From Apostichopus japonicus (lineage: Eukaryota; Echinodermata; Holothuroidea; Aspidochirotida; Stichopodidae), in contig NC_092576.1 in NCBI RefSeq assembly GCF_037975245.1, positions 38,457,111-38,521,110 of the forward strand: a stretch of DNA of 64,000 nt. The letters run 5' to 3'. The translations under genes and the position numbers were made by a program. Every line of letters starts with the position of its first letter. Within the stretch, counting starts at the first letter, position 1. Below, in pieces: positions 33,841-62,700 of the stretch. The notes under the pieces were generated by a model. The model saw nothing but the letters and a program-made list of their open reading frames with translations. It did not search any database and was not told the origin of the DNA.

Positions 33841-36204
33841 ACCATCTATATCACCACCTATATCACCATCTATATCACCATCTATATCACCATCTATATC
33901 ACCATCTATATCACTATCTATATCACCTTCTATATCACCATCTATATCACCATCTATAACACCATCTATATCACCATCTATATCACCATCTATATCACAA
34001 TCTATATCACCTTCTATATCACCATCTATATCACCATCTATATCACCATATATAACACCATCTATATCACCATCTATATCACCATCTATATCACCATCTT
34101 TATCACCATCTATATCACCATATATATCACCATCTATATCACCATCTATATCAACATCTATATCACAATCTATATCACCATCTATATCACCATCTATATC
34201 ACCATCTATATCACCATATATAACACCATCTATATCACCATCTATATCACCATCTATATCACCATCTTTATCACCATCTATATCACCATATATAACACCA
34301 TCTATATCACCATCTATATCACCATCTATATCACCATCTATATCACCATCTATATCACCATCTATATCAACATCTATATCACCATCTGTATCACCATCTA
34401 TATCACCATATATATCACCATCTATATCACCATCTGTATCAACATCTATATCACAATCTATATCACCTTCTATATCACCATCTATATCACCATCTATATC
34501 ACCATCTATATCACTATCTATATCACCTTCTATATCACCATCTATATCACCATCTATATCACCATCTATATCACTATCTATATCACCTTCTATATCACCA
34601 TCTTTATCACCATCTATATCACCATCTATATCACCATCTATATCACCATCTATATCACCATCTATATCACCATCTATATCACTATCTATATCACCTTCTA
34701 TATCACCATCTATATCAACATCTATATCACCATCTATATCACCATCTTTATCACCATCTATATCACTATCTATATCACCTTCTATATCACCATTCTTATC
34801 ACCATCTATATCACCATCTATATCACCATCTATATCACCATCTATATCACCATCTTTATCACCATCTATATCACCATCTATATCACCATCTATATCACCA
34901 TCTTTATCACCATCTATATCACCATCTATATCACCATCTATATCACCATCTATATCACCATCTATATCACCATCTATATCAACATCTATATCACCATCTG
35001 TATCACCATCTATATCACCATATATAACACCATCTATATCACCATCTATATCACCATCTATATCACAATCTATATCACCATCTATATCACCATATATAAC
35101 ACCATCTATATCACCATCTATATCACCATCTATATCACCATCTTTATCACCATCTATATCAACATCTATATCAACATCTATATCACAATCTATATCACCT
35201 TCTATATCACCATCTATATCACCATCTATATCACCATATATAACACCATCTATATCACCATCTATATCACCATCTATATCACAATCTATATCACCTTCTA
35301 TATCACCATCTATATCACCATCTATATCACCTTCTATATCACCATCTATATCACCATCTATATCACCATATATAACACCATCTATATCACCATCTATATC
35401 ACCATCTATATCACAATCTATATCACCTTCTATATCACCATCTATATCACCATCTATATCACCATATATAACACCATCTATATCACCATCTATATCACCA
35501 TCTATATCACCATCTATATCACCATCTATATCACCATCTATATCACCACCTTTATCACCATCTATATCACCATCTATATCATCATCTATATCACCTTCTA
35601 TATCAACATCTATATCACCATCTGTATCACCATCTATATCACCATATATAACACCATCTATATCACCATCTATATCACCATCTATATCACCATCTATATC
35701 ACCATCTATATCACCATCTATATCACCATCTATATCAACATCTATATCACCATCTGTATCACCATCTATATCACCATATATAACACCATCTATATCACCA
35801 TCTATATCACCGTCTATATCACAATCTATATCACCTTCTATATCACCATATATATCACCATCTATATCACCATCTATATCACCATCTGTATCACCATCTA
35901 TATCACCATATATAACACCATCTATATCACCATCTATATCACCGTCTATATCACAATCTATATCACCTTCTATATCACCATATATATCACCATCTATATC
36001 ACCGTCTATATCACAATCTATATCACCTTCTATATCACCATATATATCACCATCTATATCACCATCTATATCACCATCTATATCACCATATATAACACCA
36101 TCTATATCACCATCTATATCACCATCTATATCACCATCTATATCACCATCTATATCACCATCTATATCACCATCTATATCACCATCTATATCACCATCTA
36201 TATC
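33841..36204. repeat. 12-bp satellite array, about 197 units, constant register
   Basis: The unit is TATATCACCATC. Variants differ by single bases (TATAACACCATC, TATATCACCTTC, TATATCACAATC, TTTATC, TGTATC, AACATC). Register is kept over 2.36 kb with no net indel. Variants recur in ordered blocks of about 10-12 units (for example ATATAAC, four units, CACAATC, CACCTTC), so there is higher-order structure. Both strands are open (Ile-Thr-Ile-Tyr and Asp-Gly-Asp-Ile repeats) only because the unit has no stop codon in those frames. Confidence 0.97.
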
Positions 36205-36241
36205 GCCGCCGCCGCCGTGGCCGTCGCCGTCATCGTCATCG

Positions 36242-36280
<39 letters not shown>

Positions 36281-36510
36281 CCATCATCATCGCCATCATC
36301 ACCATCATAACTAACACAATCATAGCGATCATTATGATCAGCAACATCATAACAGTAATCACCACCAATATCATCATCATCACCAACATCAACACCATCA
36401 TTATCACAATCATCATCACCATAATCACCCCAATTATAACCACCATCATCACAACCATCATCATCATCATCATCATCATCACCATCACCAACATCACAAT
36501 CATCAGATAC
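36205..36510. repeat. GCC/GTC then ATC trinucleotide tail of the array
   Basis: The 12-bp array ends in GCCGCCGCCGCCG and GTCATCGTC words and passes into (ATC)n and imperfect ATC/ACC repeats. This matches the domain on the left side, so the satellite array is embedded in a trinucleotide domain. Confidence 0.95.
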
Positions 36511-38930
36511 AACCACCTATTTTACCGCCCTTTTAAAAGCATTGTAAAGCGGTACTGTTTATCTATGACCACACGTTCGTATACTTCATAGCCCCTTGCA
36601 CCTGTCACAGATCACATAACACACTGTGAAGTTAATTAACATGTTTCATTATGTATTAGCTTGATGTTACTTCTGCGTCACTGAAATGTCAGAGCACAAA
36701 CAAATCTGAGATTTTTCCGCCATTATATAGTTTAGTGGGTGGCAAACAAATATTCCTGTCTAATGTTCCTTTGGAATGAACAGCAGTATTTTGTAAAAAA
36801 AAAAAAAAACACTTCCATTCGGTGGGTTTCATTTAGTGAGTTGAACCATCAAGGTTTCTTATTAAAATATACAATGAGAGACAATTACCGGGAAGAGTAT
36901 AGAACATCCAGATGTCAGCTTCCAACGACCAGACTGGAGATTTAGTATGTAGTACCCTTTGCTTGGTCCATAGGGATACCAGAAAACTAAGATATAAATG
37001 AAAACCAAGCAGAATTAGGGTAGTTAAACAACATCAACAAACAAACATGAAATTACAATATAAAACGAAAGTCAATGTTCTAATGTATGTTTGGATCAGG
37101 TCAAACTTCCATAGACTTAGCTACTGAGGCACACACTGTAAACATTTGAAATCCGTTTATTTTTCATGCAAAAGGCAACACTTCAAACTGAGTAATTCGT
37201 ACAGTATGCTTATCAGACCGTTCAGTTAAATTAACTTGATGGTTTTCTTTGATTGTTTAAGTCCATTAAGCAATTTCGTTGTGACACATTTTAGAACAGT
37301 TATCTGTCTCGAGTATTTAGGGGTCAGAGCGCCCTCAGTCACTGAATGTGCAAAGACTTGCTCCATATAACGTCTTTTATCTCAATTTCATTAGGGTCTT
37401 ATAAGGTTGTTATTGTTTTGTCAACTAAAAAAAGAGCTGCATTTTACTGTATTTTACTTGTGTTATTTATTTCAGCTATGGACATTAATATGGCGGATAT
37501 CTGTAAATGTATGTATTCCAGTAATTTAAATTGAAGTTTTGAGTTTATATCTATTAACATTCTTTTTCAGATATCTAAAGTTATTAAAACTGAAATGTAG
37601 TGTATAATCTTGCATAATATTTCAGATCTCTCTCTGACATTCCTGACGTTGCTCATAAACAGTGCAGATGACAAAAACAAAAAAGTTGAGCATTTGTCCT
37701 TAAAGCTTGAAGGTTGCATACAATCCATGATCCTTTATAGAGAGATACCGGTAAATTGATCAGCGCTATGATGTGTAAAATCCTAATGAAAAAATGAGCA
37801 AGTTACATTTCACTTGAGATATGTTCGTTTTTACCTTTTTTCATTACCGGTGGTACCTCTTCCTTTATATTACCGCTAGGAGAAATATTTCACGTTTTTG
37901 CTATGTATTATGTTGTTATTTTAATTTCTTCAAACCATACCGCAAGTGTTCCGATTTTCTTCAGTTGTAACTTTGAAAGTTTTTGCATCGGATTCAGGGT
38001 ACCAGCTAAGTTCATATCAGCTGTCACTGCATTAAACACGTGCAGCCATGGTGATCTACTCACCCTCGCCAACCCACTACATTCAGCCCCCCACCCCACC
38101 CCACCCCACTCCAACTTTCCATATCCTATTAAAATTTCCAAAACGAATCAAGGGCATAATGTTATCTTATTTCAGAGAGAGAGAGAGAGAGAGAGAGATC
38201 ATTCTCGTTAATGTTAACATATCACTGTTATAACATGTAGTAGCCATTTGAATATACAGTACATGGTCTAGGCTTCATTGACGTTTGTAATCCTTGATAT
38301 CTCTGCAATTTTTTTCTGTGCGAAGGTAAATGTACGGAATGCTAAGTGCATTACAGTAAACTTAACTGATTTATTTAAATTGTTTCAAAGATCCTTCTCA
38401 GCGTTGTTATTAATTTGTTTAAAAATCTGTCTTCATCTTGCGATCTAACCTTCCGAATGGTAACCTCTTAATACATTTCCGTAATTCTTTATAGAAGTAT
38501 TTCTGTCTTTATTTGGATATTGAACAACATATTACCTGGTCGGTAACATTACAAGTAGAAGAAATGGACTTATTATGACCGGACTTTAATGTTCTTGAAT
38601 TATATAGAGATATACCGGTAAATTGATCAGCGCTATGATGTGGAAAATCCTAATGAAAAAAATATTATGACCGGACTTAAATGTTCTTGAATTACAGAAG
38701 TAAAAAGAAAACAACAATATGTACAGCAGAAGGCAACATATAGTCACCAATCAGTCAATAACCAATCAATAACTATCGATACTGTACCTTTAACGTTCTT
38801 TGATAACAAGTTGAACAAACCATGCATCGATGTATGGGAAGACAGCAGACAGTACTGAAACCTGATGATTAAGAGAAAAAGAAACTTGACTAACAAAGAG
38901 ACAAAACCAGCGGCTCAATCATCACCTTCC
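36511..38930. other. Non-coding region with small duplications
   Basis: No exon supported. A poly-A run lies near 36798 and a (GA)n run at 38175-38198. Two short sequences are duplicated (see the entry at 37736-38695). Confidence 0.4.
37736..38695. repeat. Two interleaved short direct duplications
   Basis: The block TATACCGGTAAATTGATCAG plus CGCTATGATGTG and AAAATCCTAATGAAAAAA occurs at about 37736-37796 and 38601-38662. The block TATTATGACCGGACTT plus AATGTTCTTGAATTA occurs at 38571-38601 and 38663-38693, directly on both sides of the second copy. This looks like a local rearrangement or a short element inserted with a duplicated flank. Confidence 0.75.
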
Positions 38931-38934
38931 TTAC

Positions 38935-39540
<606 letters not shown>

Positions 39541-40105
39541 GACCACTAACATCATCAACATTTCGCTATTCTTGCCTATTATAACACCACCATCACCCCT
39601 TTTATCTTATCATATTTCCATCTATACCACAATATTCATTACAATCTTCATTACAATCACCGTTCCCATCTTCACTGTGTCCCTTTTGGTTTCCTTCTTT
39701 CTTTATCTATTTCTTTCATTGCCTTATCTTTTCTTTCATCTTTATCCATTACTTTCCAAAAAGGAAAAGAAGAGAAACACATTAAAAAATTCTACTTCAA
39801 AAAACTTCACACATCACGAAGGCCTAGCAAAGATTTAAAACTAAACAGAGTCTAGACGTATCTATGGCAACTACGAGGTACTTGTTTGTCAGTAATTCCA
39901 GGTGTTGTTATTGAGGAGGCACCGTCTATTTCATTAAATACAACTTCTTTTCATTGTATTGTTTAGGTATATGATTGACAGGTGTTGAACAAAAGAAAAA
40001 AGTTAAACCAATGAAAGAGCCAGCAGATTACTGTGCATCTTAAGCAAGAAAAAGAGAATGATGAATTAAGTTCAATAGACTTTTAGGATAAAATAATGTG
40101 TACTG

Positions 40106-40411
<306 letters not shown>

Positions 40412-40414
<3 letters not shown>

Positions 40415-41511
40415 TGAGGAAGCTATTTTTGGGAATACTAATGGGAATATGGTGAGTAAACAATGTACAGTATATAGAGATTATAGAAGAGTCATAAACC
40501 TTGTAGGTTTGGGAAGGGGAGGGTGTATGTGTCGGGGTGTGGGGTGGGTGAGACTGTGGAGCAGAATACTGCAATGTTAGAAATTATTTACAGCAAAATC
40601 TTCTTAAATATCAATCAACAATCAAATGTTCTGTGTTTTTCTATTAGTATATTCTGCAAACAAGGAAAATAGAAGAGGAAATATAAACGTTGGTTTGATT
40701 GTTATTAACATAGAAACTGATGTTGTATTCGTCTCTCCTGTGTTGGGATATACTGTAATGTAATATGGGTTAATAATATGCATACATCAATATATTTTAG
40801 TTGTATGGGGTGGTAGGTGGGGGAACGCTATTGGGGTGCAGAAGCAAAGGGTTGGAATGGAGGAGGTGAATGCAGTTTGTTGATCAGTAGAGAGGAACGA
40901 TAATATTATGACAGGATACCTTGCTGAGTATGTGTAGGTGTGCGGTTGTCGGTGGGGATGGGGGTGGGTGGGGGGATGCATGGGGATGAATGGTGTTACC
41001 AACAAGGTAACCCAAGTACTATAAACATAGTTAATGGGGTAAGTAGTCCGGCATAATTTTAGGGGTGGATTAAGGAAAGCTTATGTTTATATAGTTGATA
41101 GGGGTGCCATATGAATGGATGAAGAAAATAACAACCTGTTTAATTTATATAACTGCTATTTGTAAGTGTAAACTAGGGCCTCATGTTCCTTTAGTCCAAC
41201 AATTTTCATTCTTCTGAATAATTTATTGTTACAAACTATGTGTTTATTTCACATTTTGTCCCTATTTTACTCTCCCATTAATCACATTCCTTACCTGATG
41301 TCTGTTTTTTCATTGTTAGTGTATATCATTAGTAAATTTTTTATTCACTTATGTTTGTTTTACTTCTACAAGTATATACACCTATCAATAAACTTTCAGT
41401 AATTATTCAATAAGACTTTATTACAAATTTCTCTCTTGTCTTCATCATTATTATCAATTAGTTATTTTATTAATGACTTAGGTTATATACATAACTAATA
41501 ATTATTCTTAC
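40412..41511. other. Non-coding stretch
   Basis: G-rich patches (GGGGTGTGGGGTGGGTG near 40530; GGTGGGTGGGG near 40970) and AT-rich DNA. I looked on the minus strand for the exon expected after 41512-41720 (one that starts with a single base completing a codon) and did not find a convincing one. Confidence 0.4.
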
Positions 41512-55701
<14,190 letters not shown>

Positions 55702-56105
55702 CTGAATATAAATGAAATTAAAAAGGAAAACAACGGAATCATTAGTAAGGTACGGTTTTAACTATGATTAATGCAACAACACTTCATATTAGAGGGGAAT
55801 TTGCTTTGCATTTGAAAGATCATCAACCCCCCCCCCTTCTTCCCCCTTCCTTTTTGTCACGTATCGAATCATTAAATGATATACATTTATTACGGTAATT
55901 AGAAAATTTGCTAAACTTTGCTAAACATACAAAATTAAGGAATTAAGGCCACTGTTGCATACAAGTTAAAGCTTTTGATTTAATATGATGACCTATCAGT
56001 AAGGCCATTCGTTTTCAATATGTCTTTTCAGAATAACTGCATCAGAGCGAGAATATACGGACCTTCCAAAGTCAGTGCTTGTTGGGTTGATGGCTCAGCT
56101 CTTAC

Positions 56106-56306
56106 AGGAGTTGACTGGTTCGATCTGGTAGGCTGGCGGGATATATTTCTTGTCTGTCGTCTGTTCCGATCCATACTTCCGTTGTGTTAGTCACCTCGAG
56201 CTTATTAAAAGATTCTCGCTCGCATGATGCGCTTGTTAGCATGCACCTATAACAGCGGCGTTTACACGCCCCAAAGCCTTCGCACACCTTGAGCACTGTG
56301 AACTGC
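56106..56306 (-). CDS. Candidate Cys-rich exon upstream of NACHT
   Basis: A 201-bp frame lies between gttaacag and GTAAGA, open only with phase 2 on both sides. It contains VCEGFGACKRRCYRC, then SASC and VTNTTEVWIG with an N-glycosylation sequon. The Cys density suggests an extracellular domain. The phases fit neither the leader exon (ends phase 1) nor the NACHT exon (enters phase 1), so its membership in the gene is unproved. Confidence 0.25.
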
Positions 56307-56545
56307 CTGTTAACGATGACAAATAAGCATGACAACTACATTATCAGGAACAAAACCACACGTCAACTAGATCCTAAATCCTAGAATAGGGTCTACTCCT
56401 TGTGCAGATTTAAAGTACCGTATACATCAATATACCGATATATGCATTATATCGCTGTCATTCGAAGAGGGGGTCACGACATTTTGTAAAGTCGCTAAAA
56501 CATGAGAGAAGGTTACCAACAAATTCGAAAGTAAGCAGTGGAAAT

Positions 56546-56755
56546 ATGAAGAATATACATTTCTTTAACCACTTTGCAAAGTTTGATCCTACCGAACACC
56601 CAAACCCATGGCAACAGCATCCATCACTGTCGCCACTTGACGAAGACGAAACTGAGGTCAACAAGCAAAAACTCTTGGAAACCATATTCAGCTTAATCAG
56701 TGTGAGGCCGAAATATTCAATAAAAGAAATACACCCTGACATACGACTGGCTTGA
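56546..56755 (+). CDS. Small open frame of 69 codons, unknown
   Basis: The sequence has normal protein composition: FAKFDPTEHPNPWQQHPSLS, then LDEDETEVNKQKLLETIFSL and KEIHPDIRLA. It starts MKNIHFF and ends at a TGA. No splice partner or family recognised. It could be a fragment of a processed copy or chance. Confidence 0.25.
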   Translation: MKNIHFFNHFAKFDPTEHPNPWQQHPSLSPLDEDETEVNKQKLLETIFSLISVRPKYSIKEIHPDIRLA

Positions 56756-56772
56756 TATTGACGTGATTTCAC

Positions 56773-58460
56773 TTCAAATATTAAAAAGGATTGCTACAAC
56801 ACAACAACAAAATATGACGTTATCACCAGTGTATAGAACACATAGGTGCTGTATCAGCAAAATAAACAACAAAGTCCAAAAAAAAAATAGCTATGGATAA
56901 ATATTAAATTGTAAATTATAACATATCACTCGAGATTGGTAAAACAAACACTCATTATATTATATCAATAGAATATATTAGTCACCACACGGTTCAACAA
57001 ACACAAAACTACCAAACGATGTGTACAACTATATATGCTAACAGATCGACTGATATAACGACGTGTCAACTGCGCATGTCTCGTCCTTCTAATATGTCGT
57101 GATCTTCCTCACTTGAAAAATCTTCAAACATTCTCGTTGTTTTTATTTCCAAATTCATGGCTATGTTACGTCGAAAGTTGAAGACTATGTTGAGTTATAT
57201 ATGTGATTATCTTCTGAGAAATTGTCATGCATATATGATAAATTTTGTAAACTATTTTGCTGTCTTTGTATCTCCCTGTTTACCACCCGAAAGCACAGTA
57301 AAAATGGAAATGTTGCTGTGCCCTGAATGTGAATGTGAATTAATGTATTAACAGACTACTACATATTTACTGAGTTAAAACCCAATTATAGGACTTGTTC
57401 GCTAAGCTGATTCCATTATAAAAAAAACACAAACGTTATATAGTTGGTATCAAACAGACTATGATTTAAAAAAAACAAACATAGTTTTCCAAGGGCTTTG
57501 GAACGAACACCAAATGACTCAAGTTATCAACTCTCAGCCCCGGTACCCTTACATCGAGAATGTAACCATGTGATTATGACGATGTTTCGTCAAATGTGTT
57601 TCGCGACTCTTTTTGAAAGGGAATAGATTTTAGCCAAAAAGACGACTCCTATATCCAGCCAGAGCAAGGAAGCTAGGTACTGTACACGTCTCGGAATAAT
57701 ACTTAATTATATATGACTAGCAACCAAGTCTAATTTGCATTTTCAAAAAAAAAAACTTAAGATAGAGCCTGTGCAAGAACACAAAACGATTCTACTAATC
57801 AACCTTCAGTCCACTTAGATCAATATGTTGAACGTGCAATCTTCAGGGTGTGATGTCAAATGTGTATCACGATTCCTTCGCAAATGAAATATGTTTTAGC
57901 CAAAACGGCGTAGCTTATAATATTGACCATGAGTAAAATGTTTGTCCATGGTATGTTGTTATAATTAATGGTCTGTTTCACGTCTGTGAAAAGGCCAGTT
58001 CAAGTTTTTAATGCACATGTATGCATGATTTTCGTCTGATCAGCTCGCAGGGATATACTTCGACAGATACAACACAATCAGTACAAATAGTACAGTAGTG
58101 TAGCAATGATGTCAGGCAACGTCAGTTGGTTAATTGCTTTGTACACATTAATGGCTAGGTGTATGGTAAAATGTGCGTCGTAATGTAAGGCAAGCTTTAC
58201 CGAATATGAATAAATATGTCAGAATGATTGTAAAATGTCGTTTTGGCTAAGTTTGAACTACGCCTGTTAAAATTTTGTATATTGCGAACTGGTTAACGAA
58301 CATTTACAGCATTCAGTCTGTAAATATCTAATGAAGTTTCGTGAATGACACGAAATGTCAGTTAGATAAATAAATAGAACATGTTTAAAATATCAACATT
58401 CAGTCACTGATAGTCGTAAGTTATTACGTTATTTACTCTACATTTAGATAATTTACTTAC
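56773..58460. other. Non-coding stretch
   Basis: No supported exon on either strand. If the leader exon at 58461 belongs to the NLR gene, this is its first intron. Confidence 0.4.
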
Positions 58461-58554
58461 TAGCCAAGGTCTGGAAGTAGCATCTGCTATTAATCTTATC
58501 CTTAGCTGCAAGCCCTAAGATCCATGTGAAAAGGGTTATCATGAAAACATTCAT
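58461..58554 (-). CDS. Candidate signal-peptide first exon
   Basis: ATG at 58554 opens MNVFMITLFTWILGLAA, a hydrophobic leader with a small-residue (GLAA) cleavage region, followed by KDKINSRCYFQTLA and a consensus GTAAGT donor. The exon is 94 nt and ends in phase 1. That is the phase needed to enter the NACHT exon at 55701, 2.8 kb downstream on the same strand. It may instead start a separate secreted or membrane protein. Confidence 0.45.
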
Positions 58555-59111
58555 ATTTTACAATGAACATTGCCTCATACCACGGTGACTTGAGCAGATG
58601 ATATAAGTATTGTTTTTACCGCTGTTGTAAACATGCAATCCTAACCAATAGTTCAATTAAAGGTAATTATTTATCGTGTATACTGTACTCTATATCCAAA
58701 GACAATTTACTATGATAAACTTATAAGTAACGTTCCTGTGATTCGTTTTTGCTATCTGTGTGATACATTGATCAGTACAATCCACCTATCAATACAACTC
58801 TCTGCTATGTAGTCAGACAATAGTCTTTTACCAAGGTCGGCAATTAGCTACCGGCACTTGTGAGATAATCGTCTATGTAAAAAACTACATGCAACAAGCA
58901 AATTTAGTGTGCAATTTACCTTCCGATCTCCTTGCAAGTTCCACCAATGAGTCAGACAAATGTTAATGTTTCAATAATAACAGACAATTTGTCGTCTTTT
59001 TTTTTTTTGTATTTACAGTTGCATGAAAACGACGAACATCAAATATGGCAAAGTGACAAAAAGGTGCAGTGCAAACAGTTCCGACTGAACAAACCCTCCG
59101 TACCCCTCTCT

Positions 59112-59192
59112 CGTTGGAGGTGGGAGTTTCCTCCCTACCACTTCTTTTTGCGCACGTTACTACTTAGAATTATTAGAAATGTGTTGCATACG
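59112..59192 (+). repeat. Dispersed repeat, partner at 19355-19432
   Basis: Contains TCGTTGGAGGTGGGAGT, TTTTTGCGCACGTTACTACT and TGTTGCATACG in the same order as the 19-kb copy. Confidence 0.8.
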
Positions 59193-59729
59193 GTTTCACA
59201 TGTATATCAGAAAGACAAACATAATGCTCCTTTACAATTTTTTTCAGCAGGATGATTCTTGTTTATTGTCCAATATCTGGACTTTAATACATTTGACGAA
59301 CTTAACTGATGGACAATACCAACTTTCATATTTGGCAGTTTAATACTTATGATAGGAAGCTTGTATCACGTACGATTGCAAGCTTAGCTTAATAACATGT
59401 TGTTCTTGCAACACCTAATGACGAATCATAAAATGGATGAGAACGCACGTTGTCGTCGCCGTTGCGCATTCGGTATGTGACACTCCATCGAATGCGGTTA
59501 GGTAGGCTATATATTTTTTTAATACGCAGTGGGATTGTAATATGCTATAGGCTAAATTTAGCTAATTGCATCTGCAAACTAAGTAGCTGAATCCATAGGC
59601 CTGAATGTTAATAAGATTATAATCGAGTTAACGGAGCTGACGAGTATTCAAGATTAAAAGGGCACTGAAAAAAATTATTGCAAAAGAACAACAGTTTTTA
59701 ACATGTTTTCGACACTGAAATTGGGGAGC

Positions 59730-59770
59730 AGTTGCCCCCCCCCGCCCATAGTTACGTCCCTGCACGAGTA
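59730..59770. mobile_element. Transposon-end fragment
   Basis: 'gcagttgccccccccc' followed by 'gcccatagttacgtccctgc' resembles the GGGGCGTAACTATG terminal sequence common to many DNA transposons. The other end was not located. Confidence 0.35.
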
Positions 59771-62700
59771 GAGGGAAGTATGATGAAGAATGTTGGTCCG
59801 AAAATTTTCGGAAATTCAGACACAGTTAATGTATTGGTGTACAAATATTAAAACCTCTTATAACGGCTCCTAAAAAACTTCGTTGAAAGAAACGAAAACT
59901 ACCAGATATTTCCGAACCGAACTCTACAAACATCGACAGTTTGGAGGTTGTTCATCCTGAAACGTCATTTTCATGCCCACTGATATGATGTAATATCTGC
60001 TGTTTGATTACAAATCGAGTAATTGAAATTAGACTGAAAAAAATAACTTTTATATGTTTTATTGTGCAATGCCCCACATTCTTTACATTTTGAAAGACGC
60101 AAAGTTTCAAGTTCATTACACACTGAAGGCTTCGATTCTCTATCTACCTTCAGTTTAGTGAACATCTTGGGATTTTCATTCCTACATATCGCTAGATATT
60201 GCTAGATATCCATACAGTACAGTGTCTTTAGCATTTCTCGGGATTTTCGGGGCCTGATCTTAGAAATTGCAAAATCGGGATTTGCAACACTCTAAATAGC
60301 TCAGTGGACAACCTCTAGGCGCCACTAATACACAAACCGATCACTTGTTATCGATGAAGTTGTGTGTTGCCGGATTTGGTCAAGGTCTTGGTACTACGGG
60401 CATAGGTCATTAATTAAGGTTCGTAACTTATCGGTAAGCGATTAGAGGGGTAAGGTGTAAGGTTGTGGGGCGCGCGTTTTCGTGCAGATGGGAACAATAT
60501 CAAGAAGTGATGATTGCGTCCGCCCCCCCCCCACCCGCTCATGATGCGCCCTTGGATCCACTACATGATATTCATAGGAGAAGTCTTCAAAACTCCAATC
60601 ACATGTGGAATTTATTTTCAGATTCATTGTACGAGTAATGGTACTAGGTTTGGGGTTACAATTAGCATTCAGGTCGTAGTGTATAACGTTTTATCTCTGG
60701 ATGGCAGTGTTGCACCGAAGGAAATATGTCTAGGGCAGTTCGCATATAGATCCTGGTCTAATACAGATATACGTCATGCTCGAGACCAACCACAGTTGGT
60801 TTCATAGCACAATTATACAATTGTTTAAGGCGTCCATACACACACGCGTCTTTTTCTAACATGGGGGTGAACCCCACGCCCCACCCCCGGATACCCGCCT
60901 GAGTACGGCCATATGATTACAGTCCTTTGATTAAAAAATGAATGAACCTAGTGTCCAATATTACCAGTTTTGAAACAACATCTGTAAACCGTAAACCCCT
61001 TTAATGAATATGTGAAATGTCACACATTGTTCATGTTACAATAGAATGACCATGGATTGCAACGGGACAAGAGTGGCATGGTGATTATCAACAAACCATA
61101 CGTAATCCAATTACAGATGATACCTACATAAGGTCATATAATATGCTTCATAGTTGGAAATAAAACAGATACTATTTTATCACCTCTAACAGGTGATATA
61201 TCAGAAAAATAATCAACAAAGTCAAACAGAGACGAGATTAGCCAAATGAGTAAACAGTAGTATCAATCGATATCATAAATATGAAGGCAAAAAAATTGTT
61301 CAGCAGTATAGACAAACAAATGCTCAACAAAACGAAACTACCCGACTATGTAAACAACTATTTACCAACAGATCTACTAGCATCTGACAAAACGATGTGT
61401 CAAGTGCGCAAGTCTGATATTGTTGAGCTACTTACTTAACACACTGAATAGGGCAGATGATGTCGAACTTCATGCACTACGATGAGCTACTTTTAGAATG
61501 TAAAATATATTGATGTATGTCTGATAGTGGCCAGATTTTTCTGTGTGTTTTTTACATGAAGTTTGCATGACTTTATATTTAACTGCCTCCGGAATCATAG
61601 TTAAAGTTTTATCGCGTGTGATAAAGAGGAAGTCAGTCAATCACTGTAAACAACTGGGTTGAGGGTAGATCGAGTTGTTTGGTGTCGTTTCCCAGGATCT
61701 ATCTTGGGTGACTTTTATTTCAACGGATAACGCACCAAGTGAAGAGATTCTGATTGAAGGGAGTTATGCATGAGCCGGTAAAGACTCACATATGAAAGTC
61801 TAGTTTTCCATTGATACTGAATGGTAACGTTTCAACATCATCCGCCATCAGATTTCAAAAGCAGGTAGACAAAGAAAAGCACCATCACTATCACCGCAAA
61901 AAACAACCATCACTTTATTCGTCATTACAACAAACTGATCTAGTTCTTGAGCATTGTTAATGATAATCACTAACAATAACCACCGTTACGCTTCATATAG
62001 TAGACAATTATTTTCGTTTAACAAGTGCTAACAAGTTATGATAACAAATTGACCTAAAGTCGTCTTCATTTTCATATAGAAAGCTTTAGTTTACTCCAGA
62101 TATGAATATATTACATGCATCTGTAAATACAGAAAGCCCTATTCCTACATTCACATTTGCTATTTAATTCGACTTTCTCAGAAACAGGGCACAAGATGGG
62201 ATACAGCTCATTTAATATTTTGTTACAATTCGAGCAAGCAATTGCATTACCAAAGAGTGTAGAATGAAATTGATGATCGGGTTACTTCAGCTCAATATAG
62301 CATTTTAAATTACTTCTTTCCGAAGAAAATCGTATTCACACTGTAATGATGAAGACGTAGTAAGATACAGATGTTTTATTTGTATGAGATGTAACCTCTT
62401 TACTAATTTTGAAAAGTAACAATGTAAACATCAGAGATGAGAGACATCTGAGAGCCTCCCATAAATACTTGTTTATTGTATTTGTCAAAGATATACCATC
62501 TTGAACAATACTGAAGGCTTTTTTTGCTAGAAGAGAGGGTTAAATCAGATGATGGTATTAAGTGGGCGTTTAAAATTACCATTCTATACTTTAACATTCG
62601 AGATGAACCTTTACATTTAGATGCATCTAGATCATATTTATGACACTTTACATCCCTTCAGTATTTATAGGGTTGTATCATTTGATACCCAGCAGCCTTT

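Noticed and set aside
33841-36204. CRISPR-like array
   Set aside because: There are no spacers; it is a continuous 12-bp satellite in a eukaryotic genome.
33832-36516. 894-codon antisense frame (Asp-Gly-Asp-Ile repeats)
   Set aside because: Same array read on the other strand; kept only as a note in the array finding.
33733-36591. 952-codon open frame (Ile-Thr-Ile-Tyr repeats), plus strand
   Set aside because: It is produced by the stop-free 12-bp satellite unit and trinucleotide repeats; it has no domain and no splice or promoter context.
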